Numbered from the stretch's first letter, positions 8,716-18,700 are shown. The stretch: 33,328 nucleotides of DNA from Hyphomicrobiales bacterium (GCA_026990765.1 JALXCV010000161.1:1-33328), one strand, 5' to 3'. Program-made: numbers and translations. Notes: a model not told the origin generated them from the letters alone.

Positions 8716-9864
8716 TTAAACAGCTTCTTGCTGTTCAGCTTTTGTATCTTCTTTTGTTACTTCGGCAGTTACTTCTGTCACCAGCTGTTCATAGACGTCA
8801 TCAGCCGGGCGCTGGTTTGACAAATCAAAATCCTCAACCATCGGGCCTTCAGTGTCGATGCCTTTTAGAAAAACCTTCAGGGCTTTCAGCGGATGGGCAA
8901 CCGTGTCGTTTACCGCGGTTGGCTCAAAGCCTGAATGGACCATGCAGTCGGCGCATTTTTCATATCTGCCGGTGCCATAGGCGTCCCAGTCGGTATCTTC
9001 CATCATTTCCCTGAAGGTTTTTGCATAACCTTCTGAAATCAGGTAACAGGGTTTTTGCCAGCCGAAAATATTGCGGGTGGCATTGCCCCACGGGGTGCAC
9101 TGATAACGCTGGTTCCCGGCCAGAAAATCAAGGAACAGGGTTGACTGGTTGAAAATCCATTTGCCGCCATTTTTCTTGTTTGCCCGGAAAATATCGCGGA
9201 AAAGGTTTTTGGTCTGGGTGCGTTTCAAAAAGCTTTCCTGACCTTCGGCCCGCTCATAGGCATAGCCGGGGGAAATGGTTATGCTTTCAACACCCATGGT
9301 CATGGCAAAGTCAAAAAACCTGCCTGCTGCTTCTGGCGTAGCATTGTTGAACAGGGTGGAATTGATAGTTACCCGGAACCCCTTTTCCACTGCCATCTTG
9401 ATAGCTTCAACCGCAATCTTGAAGGTGCCTTCCTGATTGACTGCCTTGTCATGTTCTTCTTCCAGCCCGTCAAGATGGATTGAAAAGGTAAGGTAGGGAG
9501 ATGGTGAATAATCCTTCATCCGCTTTTTCAGCAACAGGGCATTGGTGCACAGATAGACAAATTTCTTGCGGGCGATAATGCCTTCGACAATTTGCTGCAT
9601 GTCCTTGTGGATCAGCGGTTCACCGCCGGGTATCGAGACGATCGGTGCACCACATTCATCAACTGCATCAAGGCATTCCTGAACGGTGAGGCGCTTGTCC
9701 AGTATCGGTTTGGGATAGTCAATCTTCCCGCATCCAGGGCATGCCAGATTGCATTTGAACAGTGGTTCAAGCATCAAAACCAGCGGGTAGCGCTTAACGC
9801 CCATAATTTTTTGTTTGATTATATAGGCGCCGACACGGGCCTGCTGGATAAAAGGGACTGCCAT
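8716..9864 (-). CDS. hpnH: HpnH, radical SAM hopanoid adenosyl transferase
   Basis: This is a 382-residue radical SAM enzyme. The iron-sulfur motif is C38-x3-C42-x2-C45 (KCNLACPGCGK), followed by the SAM-binding SIPGGEPLIH. A C-terminal cysteine-containing region (CTPWGNATRNIFGWQKPCYL, then EKCADCMVHSG) is typical of the HpnH/SPASM-like tail. HpnH joins a 5'-deoxyadenosyl group to diploptene to give adenosylhopane, the first step toward extended C35 hopanoids. GGAAAG lies 5 nt before the ATG at 9864. The gene follows hpnN on the same strand with a 63-bp gap. The last 25 residues are rich in Glu, Lys and Val and look disordered. Confidence 0.95.
   Translation of the reverse strand: MAVPFIQQARVGAYIIKQKIMGVKRYPLVLMLEPLFKCNLACPGCGKIDYPKPILDKRLTVQECLDAVDECGAPIVSIPGGEPLIHKDMQQIVEGIIARKKFVYLCTNALLLKKRMKDYSPSPYLTFSIHLDGLEEEHDKAVNQEGTFKIAVEAIKMAVEKGFRVTINSTLFNNATPEAAGRFFDFAMTMGVESITISPGYAYERAEGQESFLKRTQTKNLFRDIFRANKKNGGKWIFNQSTLFLDFLAGNQRYQCTPWGNATRNIFGWQKPCYLISEGYAKTFREMMEDTDWDAYGTGRYEKCADCMVHSGFEPTAVNDTVAHPLKALKVFLKGIDTEGPMVEDFDLSNQRPADDVYEQLVTEVTAEVTKEDTKAEQQEAV
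8719..8735 (+). terminator. weak hairpin at the hpnG/hpnH junction
   Basis: AACAGC (8719-8724) and GCTGTT (8730-8735) form a 6-bp stem with a 5-nt loop. It lies 19 bp past the hpnG stop and inside the last codons of hpnH. T-rich sequence follows on the + strand (CTTTTG, then CTTCTTTTG), so it could end the long hopanoid transcript. The stem is short and partly fixed by hpnH coding constraints. Confidence 0.3.
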
Positions 9865-9927
9865 ATTAACTTTCCAAACTGTTTGCGGGCTTTCACGTAA
9901 GACCTATCACCGCTTGCGTCAAGAGCG

Positions 9928-12579
9928 CTACTTCTTTACCGGATGGCGGGCAATGGTCCAGGCAATGAACTGGGGTAAAACGATCAGGGTACAGATGAGC
10001 GTAATAATTATGGCTATCGTAAGGAGTTCACCCATGGATGAAGTGCCCTTGTGCGGAGACAGCCACAAGGTGCCAAAAGAACCGATAGTGGTAAAGGCTG
10101 AAATCATCACAGCCCTTGGGGTGGTGGTATCAACCACATGTTTTTTACCGTGCATTTCGCGGGCGCGCATGACATAGTGAATGGCTGAATCCACCCCTAG
10201 CCCCAGCAATAGCGGCATGACGATAACATTGGCAAAATTGAACGGTGACTTGAAAATTACCGTATAGGCCAGCATCAAGAGACCGGCAAGAATCAGCGGC
10301 AACAAAACCAGAGCTACATCAATGGGGGAACGCAGCACCGGAATCAGCACAACCAAAACCATGGCCAGTGCAATCATGGTGGCCAGAATCATCGATTGCG
10401 AGACTACTTCTGCCGCCCCGGTAATCTCAACCGGTGAGCCGGTTGCATTTTCGGCAACGGCTTTGACGCTGTCGACAAACCGGCGCAGATTGGCTTCGTG
10501 CGAGACATCCATTTTCGGGATAACCTCAAGTCGCCAGCGACCATCACCAGTTATGTAACGTCTTGCCACTTCACTATCCATGGTATCAGCATTTATCGGT
10601 TCGGCAACTGACATCAAGGCAAGCTGGTGTAACAGGCCAGGTAATTGCATGAACAGATCACGCTCCAGCATTTTCAGGGTTTTGCCAGTTGCCGGAACCG
10701 GGTCTGTCAGCAGCAGCAATGTTCGGCGCAATTGCCCGGCAGACTGTTTTAAGGCGCTGTTGGTGCCGGCGGCATTTTCAATGCGTTGCAGATCGCGCTG
10801 CAGGGAACGCAATGCAACCTGGCGGGTCTCAGCATCAATATTGCTTGTCACCACTCTGGTTGGAAGAGTACCGCTCAAACTGTGTAATGCAAGCAACTTT
10901 TGTTGCTGGCGCTTGGGCAGAAAACTGTCTATCCAGCGAACTTCACGCACTTCAGGAAGTTGCTTCAGCCTTGCTGCTATCTGGATTGCACTGTCAGCAT
11001 CGGGCATGATGATCTGGGCGGCATAGGCTTCGCCTGGTTCATCAACCAGCACTTTTTTAAAAGCCTTGACCGTTGGAGCCTTTGGGTCTTTCAAATTGAT
11101 TGGATCACCATCAAAGCGAACATCCGGCAACAGCAGCACCGCAGCAATGGCTACAAAAATGGTGAAAACCGTGGTTCCCAGCCGTAAATGCTGCCAGACC
11201 GGTTTGGGCAATTTATGAGCATTGTGCTTTTCAGTCTTATAGGCAATCACATCATCAGAAATATGAATTGTGGATAAAATTGCCGGGATCAGCGTCAAGG
11301 AACTGATAAAGGCAATAACAATGCCGCCAGCAGCAATTATTCCCAACTGGGCCATGCCGACAAAGTTTGACGGGACAAATGCCAAAAATGCCAAAGAGGT
11401 GGTTAATGTGCACAGCGCCAGTGCCGGGCCGGTATTGCTGGCACCAATGGTTATGGCAGCAAGCCTGCCCTTGCCATTCATCCGCTCTTCCCAATAGCGC
11501 AGCACTGCATGCACGGCATAATCAATGCCAAGGCCGATAAACAGCACGGCAAAGGCCACAGAAATCATGTTCAGCGAGCCAATAGCTATGGTGGCAAAGC
11601 CAACATTGATCATGAACCCTAAAACCAGCAGGCCAAGGGCTGGTATAATCAACCGGGCAACCGGCAGGCCAAACCAGATGATGATGGTTACCAGCAGAAA
11701 TGATACCAGTCCGGCAATTGCAGCCCCTTCGGTAACCGATTGCAGTTCTTCAGCATTAAGAGCCGCCTCACCGGTCAGACTTACCCTGACTTTGCCACCA
11801 TTGGTGTTTTCAGGGTCAGAAATAATCCTGCGGGCTTCTTTCAAGGCAGCTTCTGCCGGTTCAATCTTTGAAAAATCCAGTTCCGGCTTGACGGTAATAT
11901 ACCAGCGCTTTGGTTCATTGCCGATGCCGCCGGTTACGATCTTTGTCCAGTCCAGAGGGTGGGTCTTGTTATTGACACGGGCCAGTACGGTTTTGCTGGC
12001 CTGGGTGAAAAAACCTGACAGGGCATCTGGCGCCCTGCCAGCCTCCACGGCTGGAACAATCTGGCCTACAAGCTGGGCAAGGCCTGCAAGATTGGATTGA
12101 TTGGCAAGAGTTGAGATCAGACCGCTGCTGGCTGCAACTTTGTGAACAATATCGGTCACTTCAGCTTCGGGCAGATACAAAATGCCGTTTCTTTCAAAGA
12201 AAGGATCAAGACCGGGAGCATATACTCCGGTAAACAGTTTTGGCTGTGCCCTGAATGACTGGACAATGGCACGGCCTGCCTGTTTTGCCTGTTTGGCCGT
12301 ATCAGCTTCAACAACTACCAGAAAAGTATTGTCAGATAGCGGGAAGGCACGTTTATAATCGTTGAAATGCTGGCGAAATGGCAGGTCCGATGCAATCATG
12401 TTGCCCGGATCAGTATTGATCTCAAGGCTGGTAAAGGCGGTAAAAATGGATATTGCCGCCAAAATCAGGTAGGTGATGATTACTACACCAGCATGACGGG
12501 CAGAGAAATTTGCCACCCGGCCATATATATTAACCGGCGGACGCCTTGTCTTGCCTGGATTTCTTTGCTTTTTAATCAT
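9928..12579 (-). CDS. hpnN: HpnN, RND/MMPL-type hopanoid transporter
   Basis: This 883-residue inner-membrane protein has the duplicated MMPL/RND layout: TM1 near residues 33-50, a periplasmic domain, five or six TM segments around residues 280-440, then TM7, a second periplasmic domain and TM8-12. The two RND signature segments are present, LFIGLGIDYAVHAVLRYWEE in the first half and LLLGLGVDSAIHYVMRAREM in the second. In Rhodopseudomonas palustris HpnN moves hopanoids to the outer membrane, and in Burkholderia structures it behaves as a lipid transporter. Here it sits between hpnO and hpnH, 14 bp after the hpnO stop, consistent with one hpnO-hpnN-hpnH transcript. The very basic N-terminus (MIKKQRNPGKTRR) fits a cytoplasmic start. 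Confidence 0.93.
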   Translation of the reverse strand: MIKKQRNPGKTRRPPVNIYGRVANFSARHAGVVIITYLILAAISIFTAFTSLEINTDPGNMIASDLPFRQHFNDYKRAFPLSDNTFLVVVEADTAKQAKQAGRAIVQSFRAQPKLFTGVYAPGLDPFFERNGILYLPEAEVTDIVHKVAASSGLISTLANQSNLAGLAQLVGQIVPAVEAGRAPDALSGFFTQASKTVLARVNNKTHPLDWTKIVTGGIGNEPKRWYITVKPELDFSKIEPAEAALKEARRIISDPENTNGGKVRVSLTGEAALNAEELQSVTEGAAIAGLVSFLLVTIIIWFGLPVARLIIPALGLLVLGFMINVGFATIAIGSLNMISVAFAVLFIGLGIDYAVHAVLRYWEERMNGKGRLAAITIGASNTGPALALCTLTTSLAFLAFVPSNFVGMAQLGIIAAGGIVIAFISSLTLIPAILSTIHISDDVIAYKTEKHNAHKLPKPVWQHLRLGTTVFTIFVAIAAVLLLPDVRFDGDPINLKDPKAPTVKAFKKVLVDEPGEAYAAQIIMPDADSAIQIAARLKQLPEVREVRWIDSFLPKRQQQKLLALHSLSGTLPTRVVTSNIDAETRQVALRSLQRDLQRIENAAGTNSALKQSAGQLRRTLLLLTDPVPATGKTLKMLERDLFMQLPGLLHQLALMSVAEPINADTMDSEVARRYITGDGRWRLEVIPKMDVSHEANLRRFVDSVKAVAENATGSPVEITGAAEVVSQSMILATMIALAMVLVVLIPVLRSPIDVALVLLPLILAGLLMLAYTVIFKSPFNFANVIVMPLLLGLGVDSAIHYVMRAREMHGKKHVVDTTTPRAVMISAFTTIGSFGTLWLSPHKGTSSMGELLTIAIIITLICTLIVLPQFIAWTIARHPVKK

Positions 12580-12593
12580 TCACCAACAACTCT

Positions 12594-13979
12594 TCAAGAT
12601 GACTTGCCAAGAGCATTTTTGGCAATGCGGGCAAGACTTTCCCATGCAGGACCCGGGAACTTATGCAGATCAGCCATCACCTTGTCAAAGGCCGTAACGA
12701 ACCAGTCAACATCATCATCATTGATAATCAGTGGCGGTATCAGCTTTATGGTGGTCATGGCGTTACCGGCAACCTGGGTTAAAACCCTGTGATCCTGCAG
12801 CATCGGAATGGTGACAGCCTGACAGAACAGATCGGCATTCATCTTGTTGACAGTTGCCCATGCGGTTCTAAGTCCCAGTGATTTTGGTTTGCCAAATTCA
12901 ATAGCCAGCATCATGCCCCGCCATCTGACGTCGTGGATGAATTCATATTTATCCTTTAGAGCCAGCAGCCGGTTGCCAAGCCTGTCGCCCATAATGGCAG
13001 CATTTTCGATGATGTTTTCATCATCATAAACACTTAAAGTGGCAAGACCTGCGGTCATGGCGAAATTGGATTTGCCAAAGGTTGATGAATGCACCACTGC
13101 CCGGTCAAGCGATGTAAATGTCTTGTTGAATATTGAGGCTTTCATGATCACCGCAGCGACAGGCACATATCCGCCAGACAAGGATTTTGACAGGACAACA
13201 ATATCAGGTTCAGCACTTTCTTCATGATGCAGCCCCAAGAATTTTCCGGTCCGGCCCATGCCGCACTGGATTTCATCGGCAACAAACAGCACTCCATGTT
13301 TTCTGCAAAGCCTTGAGGCTTCAGCCAGATAGCCTGCAGGCGGGATATTAACTCCCTTGCCCTGTACCGGTTCAATAAAAAAGGCAGCGCAGTCAGCTTT
13401 GGCCAGTTCGCGATCAAGGGCTTCAAGATCACCAAACGGCACCTTGCGTGAAGCTGCCAGATCGCCGAATTTTTCCTTGAAAATCTCTGAACCGTTCATC
13501 GCCAGAGAACCGGTTGTCAGGCCATGAAAGGCTGATGAGGCATATATGACCGTATTTTTGCCGGTAGCGCGGCGGGCAAATTTGATAGCAGTTTCATTGG
13601 CCTCTGATCCGGTTGAGCAGAAATACACATTGTCCAGATCATAACCGATCCTGTCTTTTAACTGTTTGGCCAGCAAGCCGCATAAAAGCGGGGTTTCCAT
13701 CTGTACCAGTGATGAATATTCAGATTGCATAAAGTCAATCAGTGCATCACGTACTACCTGATTATGCCGGCCAATATTATAAACTCCGTAACCGGCCAGC
13801 GTATCAAGATATTTGTTGCCATCTGCATCCCATAAATAGGCCCCTTTGGCTTTAACATATGGTTTGTCAAAGCCGATTATCTTCAAGGCCTTGGCAAATT
13901 TTGGATTTACGTGGGCTGCGTAAAGCGAATTGGTTTCCGGTCCATACTGGTCAAAAAGCTGTTTGATATTGAATGTCAT
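12594..13979 (-). CDS. hpnO: HpnO, class III aminotransferase for aminobacteriohopanetriol
   Basis: This is a PLP-dependent class III (ornithine-type) aminotransferase of about 461 residues. The family features are CSTGSEANETAIKFARRATG, VADEIQCGMGRTG, and the Schiff-base lysine K265 in VVLSKSLSGGYVPV. Given its place between the efflux operon and hpnN-hpnH, HpnO is the natural call. That enzyme aminates ribosylhopane to 35-aminobacteriohopanetriol. I chose the ATG at 13979 (MTFNIKQ), with GGAA 8 nt upstream. The in-frame TTG at 14042 has no ribosome site and would run into the promoter. Other class III aminotransferases have the same motifs, so the substrate is inferred from context. Confidence 0.87.
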   Translation of the reverse strand: MTFNIKQLFDQYGPETNSLYAAHVNPKFAKALKIIGFDKPYVKAKGAYLWDADGNKYLDTLAGYGVYNIGRHNQVVRDALIDFMQSEYSSLVQMETPLLCGLLAKQLKDRIGYDLDNVYFCSTGSEANETAIKFARRATGKNTVIYASSAFHGLTTGSLAMNGSEIFKEKFGDLAASRKVPFGDLEALDRELAKADCAAFFIEPVQGKGVNIPPAGYLAEASRLCRKHGVLFVADEIQCGMGRTGKFLGLHHEESAEPDIVVLSKSLSGGYVPVAAVIMKASIFNKTFTSLDRAVVHSSTFGKSNFAMTAGLATLSVYDDENIIENAAIMGDRLGNRLLALKDKYEFIHDVRWRGMMLAIEFGKPKSLGLRTAWATVNKMNADLFCQAVTIPMLQDHRVLTQVAGNAMTTIKLIPPLIINDDDVDWFVTAFDKVMADLHKFPGPAWESLARIAKNALGKSS

Positions 13980-14006
13980 GTCTGATTCCGCGAGATTTGA
14001 TGAAGC

Positions 14007-14015
14007 CTTATAGCA
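14007..14015 (-). promoter_or_regulatory. extended -10 element for hpnO-hpnN-hpnH
   Basis: Read on the - strand, TGCTATAAG is a good extended -10 (TGnTATAAT type). It would start transcription about 20 nt before the hpnO ATG at 13979. I see no clear -35 at 16-18 nt, so the call rests on the -10 alone. Confidence 0.35.
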
Positions 14016-14054
14016 CTGACCGGCAAATTTTTTCAGTGACAAATTTAAACCATA

Positions 14055-14082
14055 TTGACTTTATATCAATTTGATATATGTT
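14055..14082 (+). promoter_or_regulatory. sigma70-like promoter of padR-efflux operon
   Basis: TTGACT (14055-14060) and TATGTT (14077-14082) are separated by 16 nt, a good housekeeping-type promoter. Transcription would start near 14089, giving a leader of about 44 nt before the padR ATG at 14133. The spacer is almost entirely filled by the palindrome at 14062-14078, which would let a repressor block polymerase directly. Confidence 0.55.
14062..14078. promoter_or_regulatory. palindromic operator, probably for the PadR regulator
   Basis: TATATCAA and TTGATATA are perfect inverted 8-bp arms around a single T, 17 bp in total. The site lies between the -35 and -10 of the padR promoter and about 55 bp upstream of the hpnO -10. 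A related, weaker site follows at 14090-14108 (TATATAAC, 3-nt spacer, CTGATATA; the right arm matches 7 of 8). PadR proteins usually bind AT-rich dyads in their own promoters, so autoregulation is the likely use. Confidence 0.6.
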
Positions 14083-14132
14083 CAGGCGATATATAACAGA
14101 CTGATATATTATTCAACAATCCGGTAAATACC

Positions 14133-14675
14133 ATGAATGTGCGCACATTGTGTCTTGGGATACTCTCCATGCGAGAGGCCTCGGGCTACGAAATCAAGAA
14201 AATGATCGAAGAAGATGTCTTTGGGCATTTCATCGAGGCCAGCTATGGATCGATATATCCAGCCCTTGGCCGTATGACTGAAGAAGGGCTGTTGTCGGTA
14301 CGCTCGGAAGAACAGGCGGGAAAACCTGACAAAAAGGTCTACACCATAACCCCGTCGGGCCTTTCTGAACTGGCCATGGCACTGGAAGTTGATCCGGCAA
14401 AGGACAAGTTTCGATCAGAATTCCTGTTTCAGATGTTACTGGGAGAGATGCTGCCAGCCAACCATCTGGCACTTATTTATGAAGCCCAGATCGATTATTT
14501 GCGCGAAGAAATCGCCCGCATCAAACAACGTGGCGATGAAAGCGAACAGCATGATGGCATGCAGTTTGTCAGCAAATACGGAATAGTCAGCCTGAGCGCC
14601 GGATTGAATTATCTGGAAGAAAACAAACAGGAATTTCTGGGCAGGCTAAACAAGGCAAAGGCAACCAAACAATGA
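14133..14675 (+). CDS. PadR-family transcriptional regulator
   Basis: This 180-residue protein has an N-terminal PadR winged-helix domain. The visible family features are MREASGYEIKKMIEEDV (helices 1-2), ASYGSIYPALGRMTEEGLL (recognition helix and following turn) and the wing KKVYTITPSGLSEL. A longer C-terminal helical region (about residues 95-180, with LREEIARIKQRGDESEQ coiled-coil-like) should serve for dimerisation and ligand sensing, as in the two-domain PadR/Vir-like subgroup. The stop overlaps the adaptor gene's start (ATGA), so it is the first gene of the efflux operon and probably represses it in response to a pump substrate. The palindrome upstream is the expected target. The effector cannot be read from sequence. 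Confidence 0.9.
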   Translation: MNVRTLCLGILSMREASGYEIKKMIEEDVFGHFIEASYGSIYPALGRMTEEGLLSVRSEEQAGKPDKKVYTITPSGLSELAMALEVDPAKDKFRSEFLFQMLLGEMLPANHLALIYEAQIDYLREEIARIKQRGDESEQHDGMQFVSKYGIVSLSAGLNYLEENKQEFLGRLNKAKATKQ

Positions 14676-15775
14676 AAGCTTCATATTTCTGGGCATTCGG
14701 CTTTGCCTTGCTGATTGCAGGCTGGTTCATATCCGGTGACCCCTCACTGGTCGGGCTGGATATGCAGCCATTATACAAGGCATCTGCCAAGGCAGAACCG
14801 GTAGCAGAGAAAAAACCTGATACTGAAAAACTGTTCAGGGTTGAAGTCAAATTATTCAAATCCAGAATACGCAATTCATCGCTGATGGTTCATGGTCGCA
14901 CTGAAATTGACAAAAAAATCACGGTCAGGGCGCGTACACCGGGAATCGTTGAGCAGGCACCGCTCAAAGAAGGTGACAGGGTAAAGGCCGGCCAGCTTTT
15001 ATGCCGGCTGGACATGAAGGACCGCAAGGCACGCCTTGCTGAAGCAAAAGCCAGAATGGCCAGCGCCAGACGTGACTATTACGCCACCAGCAAGCTGGCA
15101 CAAAGAAAATTTGCATCCATAGCCAAACAGGCATCAGACAAGGCACGATATGATGCAGCAGTAGCGGCTGTCGAGCAGATCGAGCTGGAGATGAAATGGG
15201 TGAACATTACTGCACCAATTGATGCAACTGTAACTGAGCTGCAAGGTGAGCAGGGAAGCTATCTGCAACCGGGACAGGCCTGTGCCACACTTTCAGTATT
15301 TGACCCGATACTGGTTAGCGCGCAGGTGGGTGAGCGTGATATTTCAAAACTGAAAACCGGCCAGTCCGGCACGGCAAAGCTGGTTACCGGTGAAAAGGTT
15401 GCAGGAACGCTCAGCTTTATTTCACCCAATGCCGACATTGCCACGCGAACCTTCAAGGTGGAAATGAAAGTCGACAATCATGATCACAGCTTGCGCGATG
15501 GTGTTACTGCTGAAATTACATTTCCGCTTCCTGATGTGAAAGCCCATTTGCTGCCAGCTGGTATAATAGGGCTTAATGATGCGGGGGTTATTGGTGTCAA
15601 GCTGGTTGATGAGAAGGACAGGGTGAAGTTTTATCCGGTAAAAATCCTTGGTCAGACCAGAAAGGGAAGCTGGGTCAGCGGGCTTCCTGATCAGGCAAGA
15701 ATCATTATTAACGGTCAGGATTATGTACTTGAGGGACAGATGGTTGAAACCGCTGTCAAAGGCAGTCAATCATGA
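14672..15775 (+). CDS. RND efflux periplasmic adaptor (HlyD/AcrA family)
   Basis: This 367-residue membrane fusion protein has an N-terminal hydrophobic anchor (about residues 5-21, FWAFGFALLIAGWFISG). The first half of the lipoyl-like domain follows (ARTPGIVEQAPLKEGDRVKA), then a short alpha-hairpin (AKARMASARRDYYATSKLA) and the second lipoyl half (ITAPIDATVTELQGEQGSYL). The beta-barrel contains FISPNADIATRTFKVEMKV, with a membrane-proximal domain at the end. There is no lipobox. It bridges the inner-membrane pump encoded next to an outer-membrane TolC-type channel that is not in this window. It overlaps padR at its start and the pump gene at its end, each by ATGA. Confidence 0.92.
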   Translation: MKASYFWAFGFALLIAGWFISGDPSLVGLDMQPLYKASAKAEPVAEKKPDTEKLFRVEVKLFKSRIRNSSLMVHGRTEIDKKITVRARTPGIVEQAPLKEGDRVKAGQLLCRLDMKDRKARLAEAKARMASARRDYYATSKLAQRKFASIAKQASDKARYDAAVAAVEQIELEMKWVNITAPIDATVTELQGEQGSYLQPGQACATLSVFDPILVSAQVGERDISKLKTGQSGTAKLVTGEKVAGTLSFISPNADIATRTFKVEMKVDNHDHSLRDGVTAEITFPLPDVKAHLLPAGIIGLNDAGVIGVKLVDEKDRVKFYPVKILGQTRKGSWVSGLPDQARIIINGQDYVLEGQMVETAVKGSQS

Positions 15776-18700
15776 TTTCCGCCCTTGAAACCCTGCTAAG
15801 AAGACCGCGCATTGTCCTGACTATGATGGTGGTGGTGCTGATTGCCGGGGTAACCAGCTATCTGACACTGCCCAAGGAGGCACGGCCCAACATTGATGTG
15901 CCGGTTTATTATGTCGCTATCCCCCTGCCCGGCATTTCCCCTGAAGATTCTGAACGCCTGTTGATCAAACCGATGGAAGATGAACTGCGCGGACTGGACG
16001 GATTAAAAGAGATTACCGGCATAGCATCTGAAGGTTTTGCCGGAATTGTTTTAGAGTTTGAAACCAGTGTCGACACTGATGAAGCGGCAAGGAAAGTGCG
16101 CGAAAAAGTTGATCTGGCAAAGGCCAGTCTTCCTGATGATGCCGAAGAGCCGGTAGTCAATGAAGTCAATATGAACCTGTTCCCGGTCATCTATCTGTCC
16201 GTTTCCGGCGATGTTCCAGAGCGAACATTGTTCCGCCATGCCAAATTGTTGCAAAAGCAGATTGAAAACATCCCTTCAGTGCTGGAAGTCAATATGGGGG
16301 GTGAACGCGAGGAACTGCTGGAGGTCAATATAGATGAGTTGAAACTCGAGGCCTATGACATATCCCAGGCAGAACTCATTCAGGCCGTTACCAGAAACAA
16401 TCAGCTGGTGGCAGCTGGTGCCATAGATGCCGGCAATGGCCGCTTCAATGTCAAGGTTCCCGGCCTGTTCAAGACTGCAAGAGATGTTTTTTCCGTGCCC
16501 GTAAAGGTGAATGGCGATGCTGTTATCACCCTTGGGGACATTGCTGATATTCGCCGCACCTTCAAGGATGCCAGCAGCTATTCGCGGTATAATGGCAAAC
16601 CGTCAATTTCGCTGTCAGTAGTCAAGCGGATGGGTGAAAATATTGTTGAAACCAACGATCAGGTGCACAAAGTTGCCAATTTGACCACAAAGAACTGGCC
16701 TGAAACCATTCATGTCAATTTTGCCCTTGATGAATCAAAAAAGATCTTTCAGGTGCTTGGCTCCCTGCAAAGCTCAATCTTTACCGCTATTGCGCTGGTG
16801 ATGGTTATCTGTGTGGCAGCACTGGGCACCCGTTCAGCATTACTGGTCGGATTTGCCATTCCAACCTCATTCATGCTCGGATTCCTGATTGTCAATCTTT
16901 TGGGCAAGACCATAAACAACATGTTGATGTTCGGCATGGTTTTGACAGTTGGCATGCTGGTCGATGGAGCCATCGTGATAACCGAATATGCCGACCGGAA
17001 AATGTCGGAAGGCATTGGCAAGAAAGAAGCCTATATCATGGCTTCAAAGAGGATGTTCTGGCCGGTAGTATCTTCAACCGCCACAACGCTTGCCGCTTTC
17101 CTTCCAATGCTGTTCTGGCCGGGAGTTACCGGTAAATTCATGGCCAATCTGCCAATTACCGTGATCATAGTACTGACTGCATCTTTGGTTACAGCCATGA
17201 TTTTCCTTCCTGTTCTGGGGTCTTTCATCGGCAAGCCGGAAAAACATTCATCGCATAATCTGGAACGGCTGGCCGGGTCGGAATTTGGCGCACCAGAAGG
17301 GCTGACCGGCTTTACCGGCGGCTATATTGCTGTTTTGTCCAGACTGATACGCTATCCAATCATGGTTTCGCTGATCGTGTTTGCCGGGCTTGGATATGTA
17401 TTTTTCAGTTTTTCGCAAACCGGAACCAAGGTTGAATTCTTTGTTGATTCAGAACCTGATCAGGCTCTGGTTTATATACGCGGTCGCGGTAATCTGAGCA
17501 TTGATGAAAAACTGCGACTGACAAAGATTGTTGAAAGCAGAATACTTGGCATAGACGGCATTGAAACTGTTATTTCTTCTGTAGGCGGGTCCAGCGCAGG
17601 TGGAACCAGAATTGGTTCAGGTTCAGGTCTCGACAAGCCCAAGGATGTTATCGGGCAGTTGACAATCGAGTTGAAAGAATATGGCACCAGACGGCCCGGC
17701 AAAGGTATTTTGCGCGACATCATCAAGGCAACTACTGATCTTCCCGGGATTATTGTTGAATTGAAACAGCGCGAAGACGGGCCGCCAACCGGCAAGGATT
17801 TGCGATTGCAGGTGCGTGCCCAGGACCAGAAAACCGCAATTGACGCGGCCAGACGGGTGCGCGCCTTTGTTGAAACTGAAATGACCGGGCTGGTTGACGT
17901 TGAAGATGAAACCCCGCTTCCCGGCATTGAATGGACGCTGGCAGTCGATCGCCGCGAAGCTGGACGTTATGGAACTGATGTTGTCTCGGTCGGGGCGATT
18001 ATCCAGCTGGTAACCAACGGGGTTCTGGTCGGCACCTATCGCCCGGATGATTCAACTGATGAGGTTGACATAAGAGTGCGCCTGCCACGCAATGAGCGTT
18101 CACTGGAGCGTTTGCAGTCGATGCGGATCAGAACACCAAACGGGATGGTTCCCTTATCCAACTTTGTTACCCGCGAAGTAAAACCGGCGGTTGATTCCAT
18201 TATCCGCAAGGACGCGCTGGTATCAATCTATGTCAAGGCCAATGCCGCTGAGGGCGTCAACCCGGATGACAAGGTGGCCGAAGTCAATAAATGGCTGGCA
18301 ACACAAGCATGGCCCAGTGATGTGCAATTCAAGTTTCGCGGCGCAGATGAAAACAAAAAGAAAAGTGCAGCCTTTCTGCAAAAGGCAATGGCTGCAAGTA
18401 TTTTCCTGATGTTTCTTATTCTGGTGATCCAGTTCAACAGTATCTATCATGCGTTTTTGACACTGTTGACGCTGGTAATGTCGGTGTCGGGCGTGTTGAT
18501 CGGAATTATGGTAACAGGACAGGCCTTTTCGGTAATCATGACCGGCACCGGGGTTGTCGCACTGGCTGGTATCGTGGTCAATAATGCCATTGTGCTGATC
18601 GATACATATCATGTTCTGATCGATCAGGGATATAGTGTGCATAATGCAGTGCTTAGAACCGCCGCCCAGCGCCTGCGCCCGGTTCTGTTGACCACCATAA

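Noticed and set aside
11525-12100. A 191-codon + strand frame opposite hpnN
   Set aside because: It is antisense to hpnN and its composition (Ser/Ala/Pro/Arg-rich) is typical of a shadow frame.
13980-14042. Longer hpnO start at a TTG (14042)
   Set aside because: It has no ribosome site and the added residues run through the likely hpnO promoter.
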